Below, one piece after another: positions 1 through 6,997 of a stretch of 23,993 nt of DNA. The DNA lies in the NCBI GenBank assembly GCA_020540725.1, contig JAJBSL010000031.1:1-23993 (forward strand), in the 5' to 3' direction. The notes beneath the pieces are model-generated. The model was not told the origin of the DNA. It searched no databases and was given only the letters and a program-made list of their open reading frames with translations. This DNA comes from Lachnospiraceae bacterium EP-SM-12S-S03 (GTDB lineage Bacteria > Bacillota > Clostridia > Lachnospirales > Lachnospiraceae). The translations under genes were made by a program, and so were the position numbers. Position 1 is the stretch's first letter. Each line of letters opens with the position of its first letter.

Positions 1-119
1 AAGGCCTCCTTATGATAAAATATTTTACCATAGAAGACCTTCTAAAACATTATTTACAGAAAAAGTTTCATACTCTCGATAGTACTTCTACTTCTGTTAC
101 TGCACACAGAATTATACCA
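1..119 (-). promoter_or_regulatory. Leader of a minus-strand gene beginning left of the window
   Basis: On the minus strand a full Shine-Dalgarno AAGGAGG is read at 11-5, so a gene should start a few bases left of position 1. An extended -10 (TGGTATAAT) is read on the minus strand at 119-111; no good -35 is seen. The rest of 12-270 is AT-rich and I see no gene in it. This would be the chromosomal flank beyond the integrated elements, unless it is part of an older element. Confidence 0.4.
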
Positions 120-270
120 TCTTCTTAGCAATAGTCCGTTCTTTTCATCTATAAATATGAATTTATTTACCTTATGGTCTTTAATAATTCTACTCTTTGA
201 AATAATGATGAAAAATATAGTAGAAGATATTATATCAGTTATTATTCAAAAATTCATCGGAATTAATCTT

Positions 271-361
271 GAATATTATTAAAGTATTGTCATTTGATTG
301 TCACTAGACATAGAAAGAGCCAAGAAAGCCCGTAAAATAGGCATTTCTTGGCTCTAATATA
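271..361. repeat. Near-identical copy of the right end of element A
   Basis: This stretch matches 22217-22306 almost base for base. It includes the repeat TATTGTCATTTGATTGTCA (285-303) and the hairpin GAGCCAAGAAA...TTTCTTGGCTC (317-353). The clear differences are near 304 (ACTAG here, AACAG at the right copy) and at the outer edge. It abuts the leftmost core. It could be the right end of a lost or neighbouring A-type element, or the native guaA downstream sequence that element A carries a copy of. Confidence 0.85.
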
Positions 362-373
362 TTATTCAAACTC
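361..373. other. Left attachment core (att) of element B
   Basis: ATTATTCAAACTC is identical to the cores at 10726 and 22306. Read on the minus strand it is GAG TTT GAA TAA, the last codons of guaA, so the integrases target the 3' end of guaA. After the core the sequence GCAAA follows here and at the middle core, while native guaA continues AATCG; the crossover therefore lies within or at the edge of these 13 bp. Confidence 0.85.
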
Positions 374-391
374 GCAAATCAAATTTTAGTA

Positions 392-508
392 CCATACTTT
401 TTTGTATGGGCATTTTTATACATTTTGATTTCATTTGATACCAGTTATCCAAATAGTATGGGGTATCTGAACTGCTGTTATCATATTGTTATCATCGGGA
501 TGTTATCA
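392..508. repeat. Left terminal region of element B with arm-type repeats
   Basis: Contains a short hairpin (CCATAC/GTATGG, 392-409), an inverted repeat GATACC...GGTATC (437-467), and TGTTATCA at 476-483, 487-494 and 501-508. The first two TGTTATCA units are 11 bp apart, the same spacing as at the other end of the element (10649-10667), which suits integrase arm binding. The region continues to the stop of the gene at 515, with only six bases between. A diverged copy lies at 1606-1710. Confidence 0.6.
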
Positions 509-514
509 CTTACA

Positions 515-1414
515 CTATGCATAGATTGCAATCGGAATAATAATAAATGCAGGCCCTGAAATTTCTGTTCTTAATTTAGGAAGATTAAATGTTGCCAATT
601 CTGGACTATTAAAAGCTGATAAAAATTCTCTTTTACTTTCAGCATCTAATATTCCTAAGGTAGTCTTTCTAAGCAAGTCAATTCTTTCATTATCGTCATG
701 ACATATCTTTATTATTTTTCCTAAAACTTTAAATCGACCACCAAGTAATTCTGATATATTATCGTTGGATAAATATTTTTCCTGTGCAGATAATACTAAC
801 GTTGTATTCTCATTTTCCACAATAAAATCTATCGTTCCTGTGCTTTTTAATTCACTCAAAAATTGCTCAATCTGTTTAAGTGTTTTTTTATCTGAAACTT
901 TTTGTGCAGCCGCTGCCTTGCGTGTTCCTACGGGTGCTTTATCAGCAAAAATATCCGCCATTTTATATATTTCAAGAAATTTTTCTATTAAATCTATCAT
1001 GGGATTTTTTTGCAATTCACCCTCAACTTCAATAAAATCACCTGTATTACATTTTTCGATGTTTATTTTATTACCAGCTTTGCAAAACAACAAGTCACTA
1101 TTTTCTAAGGCAACACGGAACTTTGAAAACAGAGATACATTTGTATGAACCTTTTCACTTTTAGAACTTTCTCTATCACTTTCCGTAGAATCTCCACCTA
1201 TTTCTGCATTCAACTGAATTTTTAATAATTTTTCCAAAATGTTTTTTGTAGAAAATCCCACACCTAATTTCGCATTAATTTTATCGGCATTCTCATAAGA
1301 GGTGCTTACTTCACTGACCTTTGAAAAGCCATCTTCTATTATAGCCAACATATCTAGAACTATCTTCTCGTTTAAATACACTGGAATTACCAACTGTTCT
1401 TTTGTTATTTCCAT
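515..1414 (-). CDS. DUF6414-like cytoplasmic protein of unknown function
   Basis: A 299-residue protein. The N-terminus (IPVYLNEKIVLDMLAIIEDG followed by an FS..SEVSTS stretch) recalls DUF6414 proteins as I remember them; the assignment is by pattern only. No signal peptide, membrane segment or catalytic motif is evident. The middle (about 70-95) is rich in Ser, Glu and Lys and probably a linker. The start at 1414 has a weak ribosome site (AAGGTCG), and a perfect 12-bp palindrome sits 10 bases upstream. The gene stands alone between two diverged copies of the element's left end, which suggests it came as a separate cargo unit. A defence role is possible but only by location. Confidence 0.7.
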   Translation of the reverse strand: MEITKEQLVIPVYLNEKIVLDMLAIIEDGFSKVSEVSTSYENADKINAKLGVGFSTKNILEKLLKIQLNAEIGGDSTESDRESSKSEKVHTNVSLFSKFRVALENSDLLFCKAGNKINIEKCNTGDFIEVEGELQKNPMIDLIEKFLEIYKMADIFADKAPVGTRKAAAAQKVSDKKTLKQIEQFLSELKSTGTIDFIVENENTTLVLSAQEKYLSNDNISELLGGRFKVLGKIIKICHDDNERIDLLRKTTLGILDAESKREFLSAFNSPELATFNLPKLRTEISGPAFIIIPIAIYA

Positions 1415-1424
1415 TTTCGACCTT

Positions 1425-1454
1425 GTGTGATAATTAGGCAGTTAATTATCACAC
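1425..1454. promoter_or_regulatory. Perfect 12-bp palindrome in the leader of the DUF6414-like gene
   Basis: GTGTGATAATTA (1425-1436) and TAATTATCACAC (1443-1454) are exact inverted copies around a 6-base spacer. The right-hand start codon is 10 bases away, so the structure would lie directly before the weak ribosome site in the mRNA, or act as an operator. No T-run follows on either strand, so it is not a typical terminator. Confidence 0.6.
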
Positions 1455-1605
1455 GTTCCTTTCTTTTTAAGATCGTGGTTATTATGCATTCAGCTACTGT
1501 GTACTTTCACTGCTTTTACCCGCTTTGTTAATATGCTAGATGTACTGTGGAGTATATGTTTCAATGAATATCTATTTTAATCAAATCTGAAATTTATAAT
1601 TGATT

Positions 1606-1710
1606 CCATACTTTTTTGTACGGGTGTTATGAAATATTTTGGTTCAATTTGAAACAGTTATCCAAATAGTATTATCTATCCATACTGCTTATCAATTTGT
1701 TCTCATCGCT
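1606..1710. repeat. Diverged second copy of element B's left end
   Basis: Aligns with 392-508: CCATACTTTTTTGTA(C/T)GGG (1606-1624), CAGTTATCCAAATAGTAT (1655-1672, exact copy of 442-459), then a decayed pair of arm repeats (TTATCA at 1689 and TTCTCA 11 bp on). No att core precedes it. The stretch 1415-1758 holds this repeat and the palindrome at 1425 and no gene that I can see. Confidence 0.6.
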
Positions 1711-1758
1711 TCATTAATATTCTTATCCCCTAGTAAAATACATTGTAATTAAGCGAAA

Positions 1759-2376
1759 TCAATATGTAAAAATGTTTTCTATACCTAAATCGGAAAGTTC
1801 CTTATATTTAGGAATGAATCTATAACATTCCTGCGCCAACTCTAGAATTCCTTTTTTTTCCAGTTGTAATTGTAACTTATTCCATAGAGCATTTAAATAT
1901 ATAACATCATTCATTGCATATTCTATTTGTTCCGGATTCAATTTTTCCTGTGACCAATCTGATGTCTGTTGTTTCTTATCTATCCCCACCTCCAAATACT
2001 CTTTTAACAACGGCTTCAGAGAGTTATTATGCTCTATTCCATTAACTAATTTAGAAGCAATTCTTGTGCATACCAACTCTCCGAAATGAGACATTCTTAA
2101 ATTCTTCATCAAAAATGAGACATCAAATACCGCATTATGGAATATTTTTAATATATCTTTCGCATAAAATAATTCTACTAAATTTGTATATCTCTGTTCA
2201 CTATGATATTTAATCAATATGCCATATCCTTCACAAAATAGCTGTATTGTACATAGCTGATCTGTCAGATAATTTAACCCAGTAGTTTCTGTGTCTACAC
2301 AAACATACCCTTGCTTTTTAAAGACACCTAGTTCTTCTTTTGTAATATCTTCATTGATTTTCATTATTATATTCAT
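1759..2376 (-). CDS. RNase D-like 3'-5' exonuclease (DEDDy)
   Basis: A 205-residue single-domain DEDD nuclease. Exo I is VCVDTETTGL (D28, E30), Exo II is FHNAVFDVSFL (D85), and Exo III is YAMNDV (Y153, D157), giving the Y-xxx-D form of RNase D. The SDWSQ..L.PEQIEYA stretch before Exo III is also typical of RNase D. The HRDC domain of full RNase D is absent. It would remove nucleotides from 3' ends of RNA or DNA; the substrate cannot be told. The start lies 6 bases after the stop of the upstream membrane-protein gene and its ribosome site (GAGGT) sits within that gene's end, so the two are translationally coupled and probably act together. An in-frame ATG 12 bases further in is an alternative start. 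Confidence 0.88.
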   Translation of the reverse strand: MNIIMKINEDITKEELGVFKKQGYVCVDTETTGLNYLTDQLCTIQLFCEGYGILIKYHSEQRYTNLVELFYAKDILKIFHNAVFDVSFLMKNLRMSHFGELVCTRIASKLVNGIEHNNSLKPLLKEYLEVGIDKKQQTSDWSQEKLNPEQIEYAMNDVIYLNALWNKLQLQLEKKGILELAQECYRFIPKYKELSDLGIENIFTY

Positions 2377-2382
2377 TTTGCA

Positions 2383-3174
2383 TTATACCTCAACCTTTTG
2401 AGCTTCTTTTATAATAGTTTCGATTTCGTTACTATATGTATAATAAAGTCCCTTTTCTCCGTTATCTTCAAAAATATAATATGGAAGATAAACACTCTTT
2501 TCTCTTGAATTTTTGGCAGAAACAATTATTATTTTATTATCCATTCTATATATTGAATCTGTAGGTTGTCCATTAAAATAATATAATTCTAAGTTACCGC
2601 ATTTTTTATTTTTATAGGTACTGTTTCTTTTACGGCAATTTTCCTTTTTTTTAGCCAATTCTCTACCCAAAGCTTTCCATTTTTCTGTTGCTTCTTTTAT
2701 AAGCTCTTTCAATTGCCCTTCTGTATACCCATAATGTTCCTCTAATGCCTGAACAAAACAAGATTCAGGGTTCAATAGAGCAACTCTTACTTTGCATTCT
2801 TTATTCATGATAACATTTTTAATAAAATCGAAATTATTAGTGGTCCATGTCCTCCCATAGTTATGAACAATATCAATATTTTTATTTGATCCCTCAATAT
2901 AACTTTTATAATCAATATTCGTCAATGTTGAATCAATTTGAATTAAACCTGTGTCATCAATCTCCTTATCCAATTTTACTTTTTTCACAACCAATTCGAC
3001 TAATGACTCTTTTAAAAACATATTATCCAGAATTGTATAAATCCCCGATATTAGCAACACTGATCCTATGTTTTGTAACACCCCATTTCCACGCCACATA
3101 AATAATATACCCACTATAGCGCAAATTAGAGCCAATACTATACTTTTTCCCTTAAACTTGCTATTTAGTAGCAT
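2383..3174 (-). CDS. Two-helix membrane protein with PLD-like cytoplasmic domain
   Basis: A 263-residue protein with two hydrophobic helices (about 11-27 and 32-49) and a long soluble C-terminal part. The stretch about 98-145 (IDIVHNYGRTW, then KVRVALLNPES) resembles the Rossmann-like half of phospholipase D-type domains seen in other membrane-anchored bacterial proteins, but no HxKxxxxD motif is present, so nuclease or lipase activity is unlikely. Residues about 160-195 are very basic (AKKKENCRKR), which may contact nucleic acid. It begins 48 bases after the toxin gene with an AAAGGAT ribosome site and is followed by the exonuclease gene. I read it as a membrane-anchored sensor or partner for that nuclease; this is inference. 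Confidence 0.75.
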   Translation of the reverse strand: MLLNSKFKGKSIVLALICAIVGILFMWRGNGVLQNIGSVLLISGIYTILDNMFLKESLVELVVKKVKLDKEIDDTGLIQIDSTLTNIDYKSYIEGSNKNIDIVHNYGRTWTTNNFDFIKNVIMNKECKVRVALLNPESCFVQALEEHYGYTEGQLKELIKEATEKWKALGRELAKKKENCRKRNSTYKNKKCGNLELYYFNGQPTDSIYRMDNKIIIVSAKNSREKSVYLPYYIFEDNGEKGLYYTYSNEIETIIKEAQKVEV

Positions 3175-3222
3175 TTTATCCTTTTCCCATCCTTCATAAT
3201 TTTAATATTCAAAATTTTATCA

Positions 3223-3522
3223 TTAATCAAATATCCTTGTAATATCCTGATACCGATTCACTACCCTATAAATCTCTACGAACTCTTTTCCGACCTTATA
3301 TATGATTACATAATCATTCCAGACCGCATATTTATAGTCTGTCCTGAAACTTACACGTTTGGACAGTTCTGCTCCCATCCCTGGAAACATCTGAATATTT
3401 TCAAATTTGCTATAAATCTTCTCGATTGTCTCAGCCGCTTTCTCCACATTGTCATCTGCTATATAATCACGTATTTCTTTCAAATCCTTGACAACCAATG
3501 GGTTAATCCGAAGTTTCATCAT
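3223..3522 (-). CDS. ParE/RelE-family toxin
   Basis: A 99-residue protein with the usual ParE/RelE layout: an N-terminal beta strand (LRINPLVVKDL), two helices (IRDYIADDN to IQMFPGMG), then beta strands (YKYAVWNDYVIIYKV and VEIYRVVNRYQDI) ending in a short tail. Such toxins poison gyrase or cleave ribosome-bound mRNA; the subfamily cannot be fixed here. The gene starts three bases after the stop of the Phd/YefM antitoxin gene, the normal antitoxin-first order. Two adjacent ATG codons are present at the start. Confidence 0.9.
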   Translation of the reverse strand: MMKLRINPLVVKDLKEIRDYIADDNVEKAAETIEKIYSKFENIQMFPGMGAELSKRVSFRTDYKYAVWNDYVIIYKVGKEFVEIYRVVNRYQDITRIFD

Positions 3523-3525
3523 AGA

Positions 3526-3774
3526 TTATTCCCCCATAGCTGCTTTAAGTTCATCCAGACTTAACCATCCTTCTCCATCTTTTACAGCTTCTTCTGCTTC
3601 CTGTAACTTCATCAGAAGTTTCTTTTCTGCCCGTTCTCTCTCATAATCTTCAATATCAAGCACTACAAATCTTCCTCTTCCATTCTTAGTAAGAAAGACT
3701 GGTTCCCCTGCCTGACAGTTCTTCAAAACTTCATTGTAATTTCTTAAATCTGATACTGGTAAAATATTTGGCAT
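3526..3774 (-). CDS. Phd/YefM-family antitoxin
   Basis: About 82 residues. The N-terminus (ILPVSDLRNYNEVLKN, then GEPVFLTKNGRGRFVVLDIEDYE) is the Phd/YefM DNA-binding fold; the acidic helical C-terminus should wrap the toxin. I place the start at 3774 rather than the ATG at 3780, because the ribosome site GGGAG (near 3782-3786) is only about one base from the first ATG but seven from the second. It probably represses its own promoter, which overlaps a perfect palindrome at 3824-3861. Confidence 0.9.
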   Translation of the reverse strand: MPNILPVSDLRNYNEVLKNCQAGEPVFLTKNGRGRFVVLDIEDYERERAEKKLLMKLQEAEEAVKDGEGWLSLDELKAAMGE

Positions 3775-3813
3775 ATGCATTCTCCCTTCTCAATAATATT
3801 CTTATCTACTATT

Positions 3814-3861
3814 AGTATACACCAAAGGCTGTAAAATTCAACGTAAAATTTTACAGCCTTT
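3814..3861 (-). promoter_or_regulatory. Promoter of the toxin-antitoxin operon with overlapping palindrome
   Basis: On the minus strand TTGAAT (3841-3836) and TATACT (3819-3814) are separated by 16 bp. A perfect 15-bp inverted repeat (AAAGGCTGTAAAATT at 3824-3838, its complement at 3847-3861) covers the -35 and spacer, as expected of an autoregulatory operator. The same hairpin lies just after the stop of the EcsC-like gene and could also help end that transcript, although the T-run is short. Confidence 0.55.
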
Positions 3862-3865
3862 ACTT

Positions 3866-4921
3866 TTAATTATCTTCTACACAATCAATTTCTTCTATAA
3901 TTTCAACAGCTATTATATTTTCATCTTCTGTCACTTGATGATTTGGGTTACTTAACAGCGTGTCCCGCAACGATGCCTTCAATTTATCACAACACGGTTT
4001 GAATGACATGAAAGTTAATCCTCCACCAATCACACCTCCCACAACCGGGATTGCATGCTTAAAAAATCCTGTAAAGACTTCTTGGGTCATCCTTACTCCG
4101 AACCACTTTGCTGTATTTTTTACAATCGGATAAATTGTTCCTTTTGTTAATGCCTTTTTCATCAGTTGCTTCTGTACTCCTGTTCCAAGAGCTTTGGCTA
4201 CTGCTTTCAAAGCGTTATTTGCTCCGGCGACTCCATACATAACCCCGAGACAAAGCGTAAGAATATTTAGTGTTTCCGTATCAAATTTCTTTCCTTTTTC
4301 TGTAACATCAATTTCCGGAAATCCATATAAATATAATAACTTCTGCGTTACACGTAGCATATATCCATAATACTGTGCAATATCTGCCGGAATCGTTGCC
4401 GCCATAGCAAATCCGCCAGGTGTAGACAAAGCCGCTGAAATTCCCGATACACAATTTCTTTCAAACTTAATAACTTCATCTGCATACTTTTCAATTTTTT
4501 CAGATGAAATCCCTGCATGAGCCGGATTGAATGCAATGGCATCCTCTATGATTTCCTGCGGATAGTCTTTCATAAACTCACTTCGTAAAAATTCTTCTCT
4601 GCTAATGCAAATCCCTGGAATCCTTAACCCCATAATAATAACGTCTTCAATATCAACTTGTCCGTCACCATTAACATCCATCACTTTATTCACAGCTTCT
4701 GCTGACTTAATGACTCCTTCTTTCGCTTTATCAGAAACCCCTACAGCCATTTTTTGAACTTTTTTCGATGCATTTGAAGCACTTTCACCCATCTTTTGAA
4801 TATCTATATTCTCCGCGGATTTTGATATAGTTTTGGCTGCCTTTTCAGAAATATCCATTGCCCTTTTCCCTGCTTCGCCAGCAAGATTAGCAACTGAATT
4901 CCCCAATTTTCTCAAGTCCAT
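3866..4921 (-). CDS. EcsC-family protein with an EF-hand loop
   Basis: Starting at the ATG at 4921 (ribosome site GAGGAGG eight bases before) the protein has 351 residues; an upstream in-frame ATG at 4975 lacks such a site. Residues 1-80 are alanine- and lysine-rich amphipathic helix with repeats of the type SEKAAKT/SDKAKEG. A canonical EF-hand loop, DVNGDGQVDIED, is at about 82-93. Residues about 130-330 match the EcsC-like pattern (GGFAMAATIPADIAQYYGYM, LYLYGFPE, then glycine-rich hydrophobic helices near VVGGVIGGG). The biochemical role of EcsC proteins is unknown; membrane association is likely. It lies between the relaxase and the toxin-antitoxin genes. Confidence 0.75.
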   Translation of the reverse strand: MDLRKLGNSVANLAGEAGKRAMDISEKAAKTISKSAENIDIQKMGESASNASKKVQKMAVGVSDKAKEGVIKSAEAVNKVMDVNGDGQVDIEDVIIMGLRIPGICISREEFLRSEFMKDYPQEIIEDAIAFNPAHAGISSEKIEKYADEVIKFERNCVSGISAALSTPGGFAMAATIPADIAQYYGYMLRVTQKLLYLYGFPEIDVTEKGKKFDTETLNILTLCLGVMYGVAGANNALKAVAKALGTGVQKQLMKKALTKGTIYPIVKNTAKWFGVRMTQEVFTGFFKHAIPVVGGVIGGGLTFMSFKPCCDKLKASLRDTLLSNPNHQVTEDENIIAVEIIEEIDCVEDN

Positions 4922-4998
4922 TTTATTATCCTCCTCACGTATTTTCTCTTCTATTATATACCTTGTAGTTTTCACGAATTTCTATTATTCCTTCATAA

Positions 4999-5007
4999 AT
5001 TATAGCA
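4999..5007 (-). promoter_or_regulatory. Extended -10 promoter of the EcsC-like gene
   Basis: Minus strand TGCTATAAT (5007-4999), a perfect extended -10 about 78 bases before the chosen start; the -35 is poor. This separates the gene's transcription from the relaxase operon. Confidence 0.45.
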
Positions 5008-5054
5008 CGATATCCGTAAAAAGCACATCATAAAATAAAGAACTCTTTCCAGTA

Positions 5055-5126
5055 TTATAACTGAACGTATACTATTTCCTTCAACACAATCTTCATATCA
5101 TAAATGTATTCTTCCATACTTACCAT
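5055..5126 (-). CDS. Possible 23-residue small protein after the relaxase gene
   Basis: An ATG at 5126 (or 5117) opens a short frame ending at 5055, MVSMEEYIYDMK then IVLKEIVYVQL. It begins 7 bases after the relaxase stop with AAGGA overlapping that stop, so coupled translation is plausible. There is no counterpart after the relaxase of element A, and length is too small to exclude chance. Confidence 0.22.
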   Translation of the reverse strand: MVSMEEYIYDMKIVLKEIVYVQL

Positions 5127-5133
5127 CCTGTCC

Positions 5134-6444
5134 TTATCTTGCACCTCTCTCATGTCTTTTTCTTAAAATTCTATAGGAATTTATCTCCTCAATTTCTCGA
5201 TTTCGCTCTCCTTGAACGATTGCATCCGAATGTTCTTCACCAACAACACACCTTAGTCTAAGGTAATCATCGACATCCTCTGCCATTTTTTCTATGCACT
5301 GTTCCAGGTTCTGATTTTTCTCTGATAAATAAGCATTCGAATTTTCCAGTCGTTCATTACGCAGTTCTACCTTTTCCATCTCTTTCTGCATATCAAGATA
5401 TGCCCGATACAGTCCCAACAATAAGTCCTTGATTCTTAGCATGAAAGGTATTATTTTCCGTTCTCTATAACTCTTCGCTGATTCAAGAAAATCCGGATCT
5501 GGAACAAGTTCTTTCGGTCTGGAGAACTCCCCTGCATAGGCTTTCACATTCTGTGAAACGTTAATATAACGACTTAACTTTTTTTCATACTTCATCCATT
5601 TTTTCTCTGCTTTTTTAGCCTCTTTCTCAGCTTCTTCTTTCTTCACCAGTTCCTTTTGTATATCAGCTTCAATATGCTCTAAATATTCAAGCTCTTCATC
5701 TGTATGTTTTGCCACCAAAGCATTACGTTCTTCCAATTCCGCTTTTTCTTCTTCTAGCTTTGCTACTTCTTTTGCTCGTTCCTGTTTTTCAAAATTTAGC
5801 AACGACAAATGTTTTTCATGAGTCCCTTTTTGCTCCCATTCAATATCATATTTTGCCATCACATTTGCAAGTGCCTCTTTCTCAGAAGTCACCCACTGAT
5901 TCAATTCAGTTTCAGACCATGTTCCACCTTTATATCCCATTGCACCCAATGCCTGCTTTAGCGAGACTCTTGTATCTAACCCTCTTTTACTTCCTGTAAT
6001 AAATGGAATAAAATCTATATGCAAATGTGGTGTTGCCTCATCCATATGTAAATGTGCTGAAAATACTTTTAGCATCGGATTGCGTTTCTGAAATCCATGC
6101 ATATATTCATCCAATATTTCCTTTGCTAACTCGCCATCCTCTGTCGTTGCTCCCATATCGTCTCTATTCCCAATCTGAATAATAATCTCATGAAACGGTT
6201 GCTCCTGTTTACCTGACAGAATTTTTTTATAATAATCATCAATTTTTCGATCTTTTCTCGTCTGTTTTGCATTGTATCGTTCCAGTGCTTCATCAAATAA
6301 TTCATGGTATACATCCCGAATATCCTCATTACAATATTCTATATTCAGACAGGTTCGTTCCGGATCTGTATTTTTTGCATGAAATTTTCTGCTATTATGA
6401 TTCACTGAACCCTTACCAACCATTACACTAATCGTTCTCTTCAA
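5134..6444 (-). CDS. MOBV-family relaxase (Mob/Pre)
   Basis: With a TTG start at 6444 the protein has 436 residues; GGAGGAG lies seven bases before it and the homologue in element A aligns from the same codon. The longer frame reading back to 6588 would run through the oriT block and is rejected. Motif I is NHNSRKF with NTDP (15-28); motif III is HMDEATPHLH (133-142), the metal-binding signature of Mob/Pre enzymes. The C-terminal half is a long coiled coil (about 215-290 and 340-410), as usual in the family. It nicks oriT and pilots the strand into a recipient using another element's secretion channel. It is collinear without gaps with the element A relaxase over the first 150 residues. Confidence 0.92.
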   Translation of the reverse strand: MKRTISVMVGKGSVNHNSRKFHAKNTDPERTCLNIEYCNEDIRDVYHELFDEALERYNAKQTRKDRKIDDYYKKILSGKQEQPFHEIIIQIGNRDDMGATTEDGELAKEILDEYMHGFQKRNPMLKVFSAHLHMDEATPHLHIDFIPFITGSKRGLDTRVSLKQALGAMGYKGGTWSETELNQWVTSEKEALANVMAKYDIEWEQKGTHEKHLSLLNFEKQERAKEVAKLEEEKAELEERNALVAKHTDEELEYLEHIEADIQKELVKKEEAEKEAKKAEKKWMKYEKKLSRYINVSQNVKAYAGEFSRPKELVPDPDFLESAKSYRERKIIPFMLRIKDLLLGLYRAYLDMQKEMEKVELRNERLENSNAYLSEKNQNLEQCIEKMAEDVDDYLRLRCVVGEEHSDAIVQGERNREIEEINSYRILRKRHERGAR

Positions 6445-6495
6445 TAGGCATCTCCTCCAATCTTTTCTAATATAAGTGCCGGATACGGCAATTTT

Positions 6496-6630
6496 GTTAC
6501 TTTTGTCAAAAGTAACGCAAAAGCACTTTCGACAGCCTACGACTATCAAAGGTTGCCCTTGCGCCCTGCCGGGAGCTTTTTTCCTCAATTCTTCTTGTCA
6601 GCTATGTACAGGTGCGTGTCACGCTCCTGT
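6496..6630. other. oriT-like region of element B
   Basis: Directly upstream of the relaxase. It has the inverted repeat GTTACTTTT/AAAAGTAAC (6496-6516, loop GTC), followed by GCAAAAGCACTTTCGACAGC, then TGCGCCCTGCCGGGAGC (about 6560-6576), and a second near-palindrome ACAGGTGCGTG/CACGCTCCTGT (6608-6630). All four parts recur in the same order in element A while the DNA between them differs. Position and conservation point to the transfer origin; the nick site is not determined. Confidence 0.72.
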
Positions 6631-6649
6631 TATAATTCCCAAGAGAAAG

Positions 6650-6883
6650 CTACCAACGGAAGCTGCCACTGATACCACACTTATCAAGATACTCCTGTCT
6701 GGCTTTCTCACATTTTTCCTCTGTTGATGCTGTTTTATAAGTTGTATATAATTGTCGTTTTACCATCTTATCCAACTTCTGTTCCAGACCTTTCTGTATC
6801 TCCGGCTGACATTCTTCTATATCCATAAGATGATATTTCAACAACAACATAAATAATTCTTCTGATATTTGCACCTGTTTCAT
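6650..6883 (-). CDS. Small conserved mobilization-module protein
   Basis: A 77-residue, mostly helical protein (MKQVQISEELFMLL, LEQKLDKMVKRQLYTTYK, EKARQEYLDKCG, ending SFRW). The homologue in element A (18504-18737) keeps the ends and the YTxYKTA and ARQEYLDKxG stretches. I know it only as a common neighbour of MOBV relaxases and RepA-like ATPases in Clostridia; its job is unknown. Ribosome site AAAGGA stands before the ATG at 6883. Confidence 0.8.
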   Translation of the reverse strand: MKQVQISEELFMLLLKYHLMDIEECQPEIQKGLEQKLDKMVKRQLYTTYKTASTEEKCEKARQEYLDKCGISGSFRW

Positions 6884-6901
6884 ACTCTATCCTTTCAAGA
6901 C

Positions 6902-6980
6902 CGCAACACTGCAATGTCTTAATATTTTGCAACCTTGCATACTTCAAGTCCGCATTTTCCATAAGCTCTGCAATGTTGCG
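6902..6980. repeat. Inverted repeat between repA-like and small gene (element B)
   Basis: CGCAACACTGCA (6902-6913) and TGCAATGTTGCG (6969-6980) pair with one mismatch around 55 bases, between the ATPase stop and the next gene. Element A has an unrelated inverted repeat in the same place (18762-18802). No T-run, so a processing or expression-balancing structure is more likely than a terminator. Confidence 0.4.
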
Positions 6981-6997
6981 TTCTTCCCCTATTTTCT

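Noticed and set aside
241..250. ATTATTCAAA as a fourth att core
   Set aside because: Only the first 10 of 13 bases match and the flanks do not resemble either element end; expected by chance in AT-rich DNA.
6476..6727. Plus-strand reading frame with VTQKHFRQP...CALPGAFF, matched by one at 18316-18516
   Set aside because: It runs through the oriT-like block in both elements; the shared residues follow from DNA conservation there. No ribosome site is seen.
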